Assembly (NCBI GenBank): GCA_900199555.1
Contig: FZQZ01000011.1
Span: 1 to 64,000 of the forward strand
Reading direction: 5' to 3'
From: Prevotellaceae bacterium MN60
GTDB lineage: Bacteria > Bacteroidota > Bacteroidia > Bacteroidales > Bacteroidaceae
DNA: 64,000 nucleotides
Part shown: positions 1 through 7,945 of the stretch, piece after piece
How positions within the stretch are numbered: position 1 is the stretch's first letter
Layout of the letters: each line of letters begins with the position of its first letter
Notes under the pieces: generated by a model
The model's database searches: none
Seen by the model: only the letters and a program-made list of their open reading frames with translations
Told to the model about the DNA's origin: nothing
Translations under genes and position numbers: made by a program

Positions 1-2609
1 CAGCGGCATTGCTGCTGACTGCCTGTACACAGGATATTGCGCAGGAGTTTTTTGCCGGTAACGATGACAATAGTGTTACCTTTACTGCGCAGACCATTAT
101 GACAGAGGATGAAACCCGTTCAGTCTCTGCTCCGGAGGCTTTGCCGCTGACAGGTGACGGTCTGAATCTGTGGCTGATGCCCTCGGAGACTCCGATGGCT
201 GGCGATGCCACGCGTGGCACTCAGATTAATTCCGTCAGCGAGCTGAGCAGTTTTGGCGTGTCAGCCTTTAAGCATGGCGCCATTCCCTCTGGCAAGACAC
301 TGAACGAATACCTGACAGATAACCATCTGAAGCCCGACTTCTTCTATAATATGGAAGCCACGAAGGTTACGGGTACGGAGAAGTTTAAACTGACAACAAA
401 CTATTACTGGCCCGCAAGCAATGAGACGCTGTCTTTCTTTGCCTATGCTCCTTATGGTGACGGTAATGTGGGTTTGTCAGCAGAGACCGCCGAAGGTCCT
501 CAGGTGATTACCTTTAAGGTGAACACGGTAGTGAAGGATCAGGCAGACTTCATGACTGCGCAGGCCAGCAGTACTGCACATACCAGTGCCAGTGAGACTC
601 CTTCCGTCCGTCTTAACTTTACCCACCATCTCACTGGTGTCCGCTTTGTGTTGGGCGACCAGTTCCTGAAGGGCTGGGTGAAGAGCATCTCTCTGAAGGG
701 TGTCTATACCGAGGGTAAATATACCATTGGTGGCAACTGGACGCTAGATGATACTAAGAAGGGTAACTTTACCATCAGCTATAACATGGATAAGCCTGTT
801 ACAGGCACTCCCGGTGAGACGGTTACAGCTCCGAACGAGACCTTCCTGATGATTCCTCATACATTTGCCGACGATGATGCCGCAACGATTGAGGTGGTGT
901 ATAACGATGGCTATACTGACTATATCGTCAGTGCTCCATTGAAAGGTCAGACATGGAAGGCTGGTAAGACGGTTACCTATGCTATCACATCGAAGAAGCT
1001 GACAACGCTACAGATCTCTTCAATCACCTTCCCAACAACTCCGTTGGCAGCCGATGGTATGCCTGATAAAGCGAAAGCCTGGCAGGCTGGCGATAAGGTA
1101 GGTATGTATGTGGTAGGTTCTGATGGAATGAAATTGAAGCATAAGAATATCCCAGTAACTTTCGATGGTACGAAGTGGAATATAGACCACACCACAGCAG
1201 AGGGTACTATCTATAAGCTGCCTGGTGAGTCGTTCTACTTCTACTATCCTTATAGCACTGCTAGTAATAATCAGCCTTTAGGCTATCCCGAACAGTGTCC
1301 TGAGTTGAAGGCCGAGGCTCCCGTATTCTTTGAGGGCGTAATAGATTATTTCCCCATAAAGACTAATCAAAGTGTACTTGAGGATTTCATCTCCTGCGAT
1401 TTGATGGTGGCAAAAGCAGAGGATGAAGGTCATGCTTCAACGATTAAAGCCACGATGGAACGTCAAGTTGGTATCGCCGTTATTAAACTTGCAACAAAAA
1501 CGATACCAGAGACGATTACCTATTTGAATAATGTTCAGCAAAGTACGTCTGGTACATATACGATTACAGCCTCTAATAACTTCCTAAATAATATACCTAA
1601 GGTTAATGGTGGAAAGTACTATTTTTTCACCAAAGTGGGAGGCACTACGACTTTTAATAGTATAACTACCGAGAAGCATTATTGGACGAATGCGCTTGAG
1701 TTTAATTTAGGAAAGAATGCCGCATTAGAAAAAACCGCCCAGACTACGGTTGAATGGGATTGGACATTCAAGACAAAAGCTACCTATAACTACGACTATC
1801 AGAATAAGGTATATTCTCTCACAGCTCCTAGTGCTGTTAATGCATATTTAGAGGTCTGGGGAGCACAAGGTTCTGAACCTGCCACATATAATGCGGCCTT
1901 AGCTGGAAAGGGAGGATATTCTTATGGCAACAAACAATTAAGTAAAGATGCAATGCTTTATGTTTGTGTTGGAAGAAAAGGTTATGATTATGGATATGAC
2001 AATCAATATGTGAACAAGAATCTTGCATATTTCAATAGTATGAGACCATATAACGGTGGAGGATATGGACACTCTTTTGGAGGTGGTGCAACACATATTG
2101 CATCTGCACTGAGAGGAACTGGAGTACTTGCCGATTATAAGAATTACAAAGGTGAAGTCGTAATTGTGGCAGGTGGCGGCGGTGGTTGTGAAGTATCCAG
2201 TGGGCACGGAGGTGCAGGAGGAGGAACTTCTGGTGGAGACGGCAGTGGAACTTCTGGCTTTACTGGAGCAACAAACTCAAATAACGGTAAAGGTGGTACT
2301 CAAACAGCAGGTGGCGCAGCAGGTACCGCCTATTCCGGGTATGCTGCAGGTTTCGCTGGTGAGTTTGGACTCGGAGGTCACTCTATTGCACTTAACGTAT
2401 ATGAAAAAGGCTCTGGTGGTGGCGGAGGATGGTATGGCGGGGGAGGCTCCTGCTGTTATGCTATGTCAGGTGGCGGAGGCTCCGGATATATTGGTGGAGT
2501 CTCTGGAGGTAATACAATAACTGGTAATGCTAGTCAGAAGCAACCTAACGGAACTACAACAACAGGACACTCTGGTAACGGCTATGCCCGAATCACCTTG
2601 ACACACTAG
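1..2609 (+). CDS. Fimbrillin-like lipoprotein with switchable glycine-rich C-terminal domain (expressed shufflon gene, 5' partial)
   Basis: The gene is open at the left window edge; the frame runs from position 3 and shows a lipobox (Leu-Thr-Ala-Cys) within its first codons, so it is probably an exported, lipid-anchored surface protein. Two fimbrillin-type (Mfa-like) domains follow: residues about 20-330, and about 335-590 beginning with the WQAGDKVGMYVV motif typical of this family. From the recombination site at 1784 (residue about 593) to the end (274 aa) the protein is a glycine-rich domain of the ALK/LTK type (starting EVWGAQG, then VIVAGGGGG, ending GHSGNGYARITLTH). The same kind of domain is repeated in five silent cassettes downstream, so this is the expressed copy in the orientation seen here. 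Function as a surface adhesin is inferred. Compared with the other cassettes this one lacks the ATDIRL and SSFISGHSG motifs. Confidence 0.85.
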   Translation, partial: AALLLTACTQDIAQEFFAGNDDNSVTFTAQTIMTEDETRSVSAPEALPLTGDGLNLWLMPSETPMAGDATRGTQINSVSELSSFGVSAFKHGAIPSGKTLNEYLTDNHLKPDFFYNMEATKVTGTEKFKLTTNYYWPASNETLSFFAYAPYGDGNVGLSAETAEGPQVITFKVNTVVKDQADFMTAQASSTAHTSASETPSVRLNFTHHLTGVRFVLGDQFLKGWVKSISLKGVYTEGKYTIGGNWTLDDTKKGNFTISYNMDKPVTGTPGETVTAPNETFLMIPHTFADDDAATIEVVYNDGYTDYIVSAPLKGQTWKAGKTVTYAITSKKLTTLQISSITFPTTPLAADGMPDKAKAWQAGDKVGMYVVGSDGMKLKHKNIPVTFDGTKWNIDHTTAEGTIYKLPGESFYFYYPYSTASNNQPLGYPEQCPELKAEAPVFFEGVIDYFPIKTNQSVLEDFISCDLMVAKAEDEGHASTIKATMERQVGIAVIKLATKTIPETITYLNNVQQSTSGTYTITASNNFLNNIPKVNGGKYYFFTKVGGTTTFNSITTEKHYWTNALEFNLGKNAALEKTAQTTVEWDWTFKTKATYNYDYQNKVYSLTAPSAVNAYLEVWGAQGSEPATYNAALAGKGGYSYGNKQLSKDAMLYVCVGRKGYDYGYDNQYVNKNLAYFNSMRPYNGGGYGHSFGGGATHIASALRGTGVLADYKNYKGEVVIVAGGGGGCEVSSGHGGAGGGTSGGDGSGTSGFTGATNSNNGKGGTQTAGGAAGTAYSGYAAGFAGEFGLGGHSIALNVYEKGSGGGGGWYGGGGSCCYAMSGGGGSGYIGGVSGGNTITGNASQKQPNGTTTTGHSGNGYARITLTH
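1784..1809 (+). repeat. Shufflon recombination site 1 (expression site)
   Basis: A 26-bp sequence with core CTATAACTACGACTAT, located inside the lipoprotein reading frame and encoding YNYDYQNK. It is the junction between the constant fimbrillin part and the variable glycine-rich part. The same sequence occurs five more times, at the start of every silent cassette, in both orientations. The core has weak dyad symmetry (CTATAR against CTATCAG read from the other side). Confidence 0.85.
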
Positions 2610-2627
2610 CCCATCTAATTATAACAT

Positions 2628-2663
2628 ATAGCGCAGGAGGAGTCTTCCTCTTGTGCTATTTTT
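2628..2663 (+). terminator. Terminator after cassette A
   Basis: A 14-bp near-perfect stem (ATAGCGCAGGAGGA with TCCTCTTGTGCTAT), a 4-nt loop and then TTTTT, 18 nt after the stop codon. The 3' flank from the stop to about 2692 is clearly homologous to the flank of cassette F on the minus strand (about 7866-7945), so A and F share an ancestor including their terminators. Confidence 0.8.
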
Positions 2664-3390
2664 ATTGGTATATTTGGGATATTTCAGAAGAAATTATTCT
2701 TTTTAGACAATATTAGATATTAAGCGTCTTTTTCCTCAGTGAAAATAGTTTGACGGCATTTTACGGATAGTTTGGCGGCATAATTCGAGGAGTATTTACA
2801 CATAATTCTCTTTGAATTTACGCATAATTCTTGTGACAGCGATTTTTCCTACAGAGAGACATTTGCCTCCCTGACTCCTTTTACTTCTGAAAACAGTTTA
2901 TTCATAAAATCATCTAACCTTCTAACCCAATAGGGCTGAAACCATGATATACAAAGGATTTAAGCTGGGTTAGATGATGCTAGACATCTAACCCACATCT
3001 ATCCCAATAATATATATATATGAAGTGACCTGAAGTGACCGTGAAGTGACCCGAAAAGTTGGACGGGTTAATACTTATCGCAAAAGGGTTAATAGAGGGT
3101 TAGAAGTTGACAAACATCTAACCCGCGTAAGACTCAATGCAGATAGGCATTTGAAGGGCCTTGGGTTAGAAGGTTAGATGTTCTTGCAAGTTAACTCTTT
3201 TTCTGATGATATGGTAGAGGAATACTGCAGATTCAACTCTGAATACGACTGTCTTGAGGTGCAAGAATTGCTAATACGGCGTTCGGTATAGCTAATTTAG
3301 TGTTGAATGAGCTATATTCGGGGTAATCACTATCATATAAACTAATACTATTATATGAGTGACATTGTTCTTTATTAGTTAACAAACATT
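2664..3390. other. Non-coding gap between cassettes A and B with repeated hairpins
   Basis: No credible gene is visible. The stretch contains an exact 20-bp inverted repeat, two internal 10-8-10 hairpins built from GGGTTAGA and TCTAACCC, and three tandem copies of TGAAGTGACC (3021, 3031, 3042). It lies inside the segment that inverts when B replaces A. Confidence 0.6.
2911..3180. repeat. Inverted repeat pair with nested hairpins
   Basis: CATCTAACCTTCTAACCCAA at 2911-2930 is repeated as its exact reverse complement at 3161-3180. Between them are a perfect hairpin (2967-2976 with 2985-2994) and a nearly perfect one (3097-3106 with 3115-3124), both made from GGGTTAGA/TCTAACCC half-sites separated by 8 nt, plus the TGAAGTGACC triplet. 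The regular half-site geometry looks like protein binding sites or a relic of a mobile element; no function can be assigned. Confidence 0.7.
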
Positions 3391-3424
3391 AGATGGCATA
3401 GGGTACTAAACTCCTATGCCATCT
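3391..3424 (-). terminator. Hairpin downstream of cassette B
   Basis: Perfect 12-bp stem (AGATGGCATAGG with CCTATGCCATCT) around a 10-nt loop, 28 nt beyond the stop of cassette B on the minus strand. The T-tract is weak, so termination is probable rather than certain. Confidence 0.6.
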
Positions 3425-3452
3425 ATTTGAGTCCACGTAATAAATCGTTTTA

Positions 3453-4368
3453 TTAATGTGTCAATGTTATTCGGGCATAACCATTACCGGTATGACCTAT
3501 TTCGGTTCCACCTCCTGGTTTAGTCTGATTAGTTAGCCCTCCCTTAGATGTGGTCCACGAGTACCCACGTCCATCAATCATTGATGTGTTTGTAAAGGAG
3601 TAGTCCGTATTGTTATATGTAACAACACTCGCATTGCTCCCTGACTTCATTGTAACTACGTCGTAGGTTTCTGTTGTGGCGGTGGCTACATTTCTATTAT
3701 CCAGTATATTTCTAGTACTAGTGGTCGCAGATAAAATGGCTAAACATCCATTATGCCCCGCAATAAAAGATGAGCCACCTGCACTACTAAGTCTATATGT
3801 TTCACCTTGATAATTTCCAGGACAATTACTTGTAAGGCCACCCCAATAGCCACCACCTCCTCCGCTTGCAGAAGCTCCGAGGTCAGCATCCTCTCCATAA
3901 CCTAAACGATATCCACTACTTTGCGTGGCATTACCGCCGCCTTTCGAGGTGTAACTAGTTAATCCTCCTGCAGCTCCTGCAGGGTTCGTACGTTCAGCAC
4001 CAGCACCACCACCTGCGACAATAATTCTAGAAAGCAGACTATTGAAATCATTCCAATTACCAGATCTCAAACGGATATCAGTGGCTCCTCCTCCTGATGC
4101 ACATCCATCATCAGTGGCGGCACATCGTCCACCGCCATTGAAAGTTCTTGTTTCTCCATTTTTTGTTCCTGCGCCTCCAACATATACATATAAGTTCAAA
4201 TTTGATGGAAGACTAATAGTTCCCTTTACATAGCCTCCGCATCCACCTCTATAATGGGTATAAGTATTGATGATAGGCCCTCCTTCTGCTCCCCAGCACT
4301 CCATGGTGGCTATAGCAGCACAAGGCATAGTGAAGGAATGAGCCTTATTCTGATAGTCGTAGCTATAG
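3453..4368 (-). CDS. Silent glycine-rich cassette B (shufflon)
   Basis: An open frame of 304 codons running from the recombination site (4343-4368) to a stop at 3453. It has no promoter, no ATG, no ribosome binding site and no signal peptide of its own; the only upstream in-frame start is a TTG in the spacer. The product begins YSYDYQNKAHSFT, then MECWGAEGG, GGATDIRL, RIIVAGGGAG, SSFIAGHNGC and ends GHTGNGYARITLTH, the plan of an ALK/LTK-like glycine-rich domain. Its site is inverted relative to site 1, so a single inversion of 1784-4368 would join it in frame to the constant lipoprotein part and silence cassette A. Confidence 0.85.
4343..4368 (-). repeat. Shufflon recombination site 2 (cassette B)
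   Basis: Core CTATAGCTACGACTAT followed by CAGAATAAGG on the minus strand, identical to site 1 over 26 bp except A to G at position 6. Opposite orientation to site 1, so recombination with it inverts rather than deletes. Confidence 0.85.
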
Positions 4369-4439
4369 CGAATAAAAATAAACAAAACAGTAAATTTTTC
4401 TTCACATATTTACCGGCTACTAATCCCAATTCTTTTACT
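4369..4439. repeat. 71-bp spacer between back-to-back cassettes B and C (copy 1)
   Basis: This 71-bp non-coding sequence separates the divergent sites 2 and 3. It is repeated at 6423-6493 between cassettes D and E with only four substitutions. It contains AT-rich sequence with no TAnnTTTG promoter. Conservation of a non-coding spacer argues for a role in recombination or for recent duplication of the cassette pair. Confidence 0.8.
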
Positions 4440-4465
4440 CTATAACTACGACTATCAGAATAAGG
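4440..4465 (+). repeat. Shufflon recombination site 3 (cassette C)
   Basis: Identical to site 1 over all 26 bp, same orientation. Direct recombination between sites 1 and 3 would delete cassettes A and B, so the recombinase presumably disfavours direct sites or such products are lost. Confidence 0.85.
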
Positions 4466-5250
4466 CCTATACATTCACCCCTTGTACAGGTACTGCCGTT
4501 ATAGAATGTTGGGGAGCGCAAGGCAAAACTTACTATTCTGCATTTCCAGGCGGTAAAGGTGGTTACACAAAAGGAACTATCAGCTTGAATAAGACAGATA
4601 TCCTTTATGTATATGTGGGCAATAATGGTGGTTCATTTAATGGCGTTGGTAATGGTGGCGGTGCTACGGATATTCGTTTGATAGATGGTGCTTGGAATAA
4701 TTTTAATTCTCTTAAATCTCGTATTATGGTTGCTGCAGGAGGTGGTGGCCCGCAAGACTATTATGATGGTTATGACTACCGATGTCCTGGTGGGTATGCG
4801 GGTGGACTTACTGGTGGTAGCGCATCTACAAAGCATTATCCTAGCGGAACTTATATTTCATCAGGAGCGGCTCAAACGAGCGGGGGAATTTGTTCAAGTT
4901 ATCCTGCTTGGAAAGGTGGTTTTGGTTACGTAGCGGATTCCGGTCATGGACGAGGCGGTATGGGATATTATGGAGGCGGTTCTGGTCCCTATATGGATTG
5001 TTTATGTGGTGCAGGTTCTGGCGGTTCTTCATTTATTTCAGGTCATTCTGGGTGTAATGCCATTAATGAAAGCTCAACTGACAAATTTAATATGAGCCAT
5101 AGAGGTATTTCAACTCACTATTCTGGTAAGATTTTTACTAATACGCAAATGATTGCAGGTAATGCTACTCAGACAAAACCTGGTGGAGGTACAGAAACTG
5201 GACATAGTGGAAGTGGATATTGTCGCATCATTATGACCCGTTCGTTGTAA
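4440..5250 (+). CDS. Silent glycine-rich cassette C (shufflon)
   Basis: An open frame of 269 codons starting directly at the recombination site (YNYDYQNKAYTFT) and ending at 5250. No start codon lies in frame near the site; the first ATG in frame is at 4585, well inside the domain. The body shows IECWGAQG, GGYTKGTISL, YVYVGNNGG, GGGATDIRL, RIMVAAGGGG, SSFISGHSGC and QTKPGGGTETGHSGSGY, the conserved frame of the other cassettes, with variable segments between. It points in the same direction as the expressed gene, so it can reach the expression site without deletion only after an earlier inversion has flipped it. Confidence 0.83.
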
Positions 5251-5420
5251 TATAAAGAATAAGAAGGTGTGATATGATTGACGTGAATCCTAGAAACACT
5301 CTGTCCAATTTTTAGAATTCGAAGTATCTTGCTACATCCTTAATACAAACATAAGTAATTATTCATTAAAATTTGCGCCTATACCCATTGATTCCAAGAT
5401 ACCTCAATTGTAACAAGACA

Positions 5421-5450
5421 AAATCCCCTGACTTTTGTTAGGGGATTTTT
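5421..5450. terminator. Bidirectional terminator between cassettes C and D
   Basis: Stem AAATCCCCTGAC with GTTAGGGGATTT and a TTTT loop; T-runs follow on both strands. It serves the convergent 3' ends of C (stop at 5250) and D (stop at 5498). Confidence 0.75.
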
Positions 5451-5497
5451 GCCAAATCTTTTTTCATATCACAATCTACATATTGCGCATGATTTCA

Positions 5498-6422
5498 TTA
5501 GCGTACAACAGTTACACGAGCATAACCATTACCAGTATGTCCTCTTTCAGTTCCGCCTGTAGGCTTTGTTTGATTAGTCAGAGTCTTTGTCGAAGCGTTT
5601 GTCCACTTATAGCCTCGTCCATCGATAACCTCGGTAGAGCCACTATTAAATACATAACCGGAGTAGTGGTTGGGCTGACTTGTATGTTGCCTGTTTGATG
5701 CTGTGGCATTACTACCTACAGCATTAAAGCCAGGATGCCCCGAGATAAATGAAGAACCACCACCGCCGCCAGTATGTGAAGAGCCAGGATGTACGCCATG
5801 CCCACCACCATAATAGCCACCTCCACCACCTGAAGATGTCGTGGTTCCTGGTGCCAACGGATTGTTTCCATACCCTCCCATAAAGAAAGATCCTTTTGCA
5901 TTACCGAAACTAGCGCCAGAATCTATAGTTGAAGTACCTTGACCACAAGCACCGCCTGCAGTTTGAGAAGCGCCATAACCTGACCAGTGATAACCAGCAT
6001 AATACGCACAATAGCCATTGGCATCATAACCGTTGTAAGCACCTCCTTCACCAGGAGTTCTATTTGTGAATACTACTTGACTATTACCACCTCCGTCATA
6101 GAAAGCGCCTCCACCGCCAGCAGCTACCATAATACGTGATTTCCAACCATTAAAGTCTTGAGTATTAGTTAAGCGAATATCAGTAGAACCTCCTCCCGGT
6201 TGTTCACCAATAGCTCCTCCGTTGGTACCACCAGAACCGACATATACATAGAATGGTCCTTTTTTCTCATTTGTCAGTGTTAGAGTTCCTTTGGTGTAAG
6301 CACCCTTACCTGGATCTAAATGAGTTCTTCTTTCACCCTGGCTACCCCAACATTCAAAAGTGCATGTACCTAAGATAGGCGGTGTAAATGTATAGGCAAC
6401 ATTCGTATAGTCGTAGCTATAG
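5498..6422 (-). CDS. Silent glycine-rich cassette D (shufflon)
   Basis: An open frame of 307 codons from the site at 6407-6422 to a stop at 5498. It starts YSYDYTNVAYTFTPP, then FECWGSQGE, GAYTKGTLTL, YVYVGSGG, GGGSTDIRL, RIMVAAGGGG, GGGGGYYGGG, SSFISGHPGF and GHTGNGYARVTVVR. It lacks a promoter, ATG and signal peptide. Unlike the other cassettes its similarity to the recombination sequence stops after the 16-bp core (TACGAAT in place of CAGAATA). The inverted orientation makes it a one-step partner of site 1. Confidence 0.84.
6407..6422 (-). repeat. Shufflon recombination site 4 (cassette D, short form)
   Basis: CTATAGCTACGACTAT on the minus strand. Only these 16 bp match the other sites, which delimits the minimal conserved core of the recombination sequence, assuming the site is still active. 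Confidence 0.75.
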
Positions 6423-6493
6423 CGAATAAAAATAAACAAAACAGTAAATTTTTCTTCACATATTTACCAACTATTAATCCTAATTCTTTTACT
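6423..6493. repeat. 71-bp spacer between back-to-back cassettes D and E (copy 2)
   Basis: Second copy of the spacer at 4369-4439, same length and same orientation, four substitutions (all in the right half). Confidence 0.8.
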
Positions 6494-6519
6494 CTATAGC
6501 TACGACTATCAGAATAAGG
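6494..6519 (+). repeat. Shufflon recombination site 5 (cassette E)
   Basis: CTATAGCTACGACTAT plus CAGAATAAGG, identical to site 2 but in the plus orientation. Confidence 0.85.
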
Positions 6520-7421
6520 CTCATTCCTTTACTAGCCCAATAACTGGTACAGCTACCATGGAGTGTTGGGGAGCACAAGGTGGATCTTTCGGTTCTTATC
6601 GTGGCGGATATGGAGGATATACCAAAGGGAATATCTCCATACAGAAGAATGCTGTCTTCTATGTATATATAGGACAGGCTGCAAATCGCTTCAATGGTGG
6701 TCATGTAGCTGTGGGGTTTGGCGGCGGCTCTGGCGGTGGAACCGATGTTCGTTTGGTGAATGGAGATTGGGATAATGCTACTAGTCTCCGCTCAAGAGTT
6801 ATTGTAGCTGGTGCTGGTGGCGGTGCATGTCAGAGAGGCGAGGGCTATGGTGACGGAGTTGGCGGTTATGGCGGCGGCCTGACTGCAGGAACAGGACAGG
6901 TCACTAATCGTTATGGAACAAACGCAAATTATGGATACTCAACACTAACTGGTGGAACGCAGACCTCTGGCGGAACTTGCTATTGGAATGATACTGGTGC
7001 TCATGCTATTACTGCAGGCTATTGGTCTGGTCTTGCTGGAAGTTTCGGTATGTGTACTGCTTTAAACGGTCAGTCAAACCACAATGTTCAAGGATGTGGC
7101 GCAGGAGGCTGGTATGGCGGCGGTAGTGGTGGACATTCCGCTGGCGGCGGTGGATCTTCATTTATTTCAGGTCATTCTGGTTGTAACCCAGTTAATGCAA
7201 GTACTGGAGCTCATCTTGGTGTCGGGAAAACGACTACAATAAATAACGTACAGTATGTATTCTCTAGCATAAGTATGATAGATGGTGCAGGATATAACTG
7301 GCCATCCAATTCTACGGCACGCGGATCTTTATTGGCTATGCCAAAACCTGGTGGTGGCAATTATACTTCTGGTACAGGTCATACTGGCAGTGGCTATGCA
7401 CGCATCACTGTAATGCATTAG
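6494..7421 (+). CDS. Silent glycine-rich cassette E (shufflon)
   Basis: An open frame of 308 codons beginning at the recombination site (YSYDYQNKAHSFT) and ending at 7421. Conserved landmarks are MECWGAQGG, GGYTKGNISI, YVYIGQ, GGGTDVRL, RVIVAGAGGG, QTSGGTC, WYGGGSGG, SSFISGHSGC and GHTGSGYARITVMH. Its first 13 codons resemble those of cassette B, a sign of shared descent or exchange. It is in the direct orientation relative to the expressed gene and therefore needs a prior inversion to be expressed. An ATG at 6558 exists inside the domain but has no promoter or export signal. Confidence 0.84.
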
Positions 7422-7476
7422 AAAGACAACATACTAGGGCTGTGTCCTATGCAACGACAAAGAGTTTATACAAGAT

Positions 7477-7508
7477 ACAGGATGTGCCTTATGATACATC
7501 CTGTTTCT
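7477..7508 (+). terminator. Terminator after cassette E
   Basis: Stem ACAGGATGT with ACATCCTGT, 10-nt loop, followed by a short T-rich stretch; 55 nt after the stop of cassette E. Confidence 0.65.
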
Positions 7509-7551
7509 TATTATGGTCTTGTTTATATGCCAAAGCATAAAAACTATATTT

Positions 7552-7656
7552 TTACTTATCCTCTTGGAACATCTTTATTTCATTATCGAAATGAGAAATG
7601 ATGTCATCAAGATTTGGATGCTGACGTAGAACAATAATAGCAAGAAAATTCTCCAT
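7552..7656 (-). pseudogene. Possible remnant: 34-codon minus-strand reading frame
   Basis: In the 524-bp gap between cassettes E and F the minus strand holds a short frame starting MENFLAIIVLRQHP and rich in Asp/Glu at its end. It lies just downstream of another short frame (7735-7821). Together they look like pieces of one eroded small gene. No family recognised; low certainty. Confidence 0.3.
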
Positions 7657-7734
7657 ACCTTCATCTGAATGAGTTAGCCTTGGCGCGTTGGATCTCTTCT
7701 TTCATCTTTGTCAATTTTCCTCCATTCTAGCCTA

Positions 7735-7821
7735 TCACTGTTTCTTGTACTCGCGATAAGCCCTTACAGACTTTTTGAAAGTACCAACCGGGTGGTCAAA
7801 TGTAATTGCTTTTGTTTCCAT
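7735..7821 (-). pseudogene. Possible remnant: 28-codon minus-strand reading frame
   Basis: Starts METKAITFDHPVGTFKK, reads like the N-terminus of a small soluble protein, and is cut by a TGA after 28 codons. An AAAGGAAG purine stretch lies upstream. Likely the 5' part of a decayed gene within the invertible region; otherwise the E/F gap shows nothing. Confidence 0.3.
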
Positions 7822-7890
7822 ATATTTTCGTATTACTTCCTTTCTTTGTGCAAAATTACGTTTTTTGCTGAAATATCCAAATCATATCAA

Positions 7891-7927
7891 TAAAAATAGC
7901 ACAAGAGAAGTCACTCTCTTGTGCTAT
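7891..7927 (-). terminator. Terminator after cassette F
   Basis: Perfect 13-bp stem (ATAGCACAAGAGA with TCTCTTGTGCTAT), 6-nt loop, then TTTTT on the minus strand. Homologous to the terminator of cassette A. Confidence 0.8.
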
Positions 7928-7945
7928 ATCTCATGATTAGATAGT

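Noticed and set aside
3453..4385. Cassettes B and D as independent genes starting at a TTG in the spacer (MFIFIRYSYDY...)
   Set aside because: There is no promoter, ribosome site or export signal, and the TTG lies in the shared spacer. The site-to-stop frame is better explained as a silent cassette.
7708..7893. Plus-strand frame of 61 codons in the E/F gap
   Set aside because: Low-complexity Phe/Leu/Ser composition; the minus strand of the same stretch looks more gene-like.
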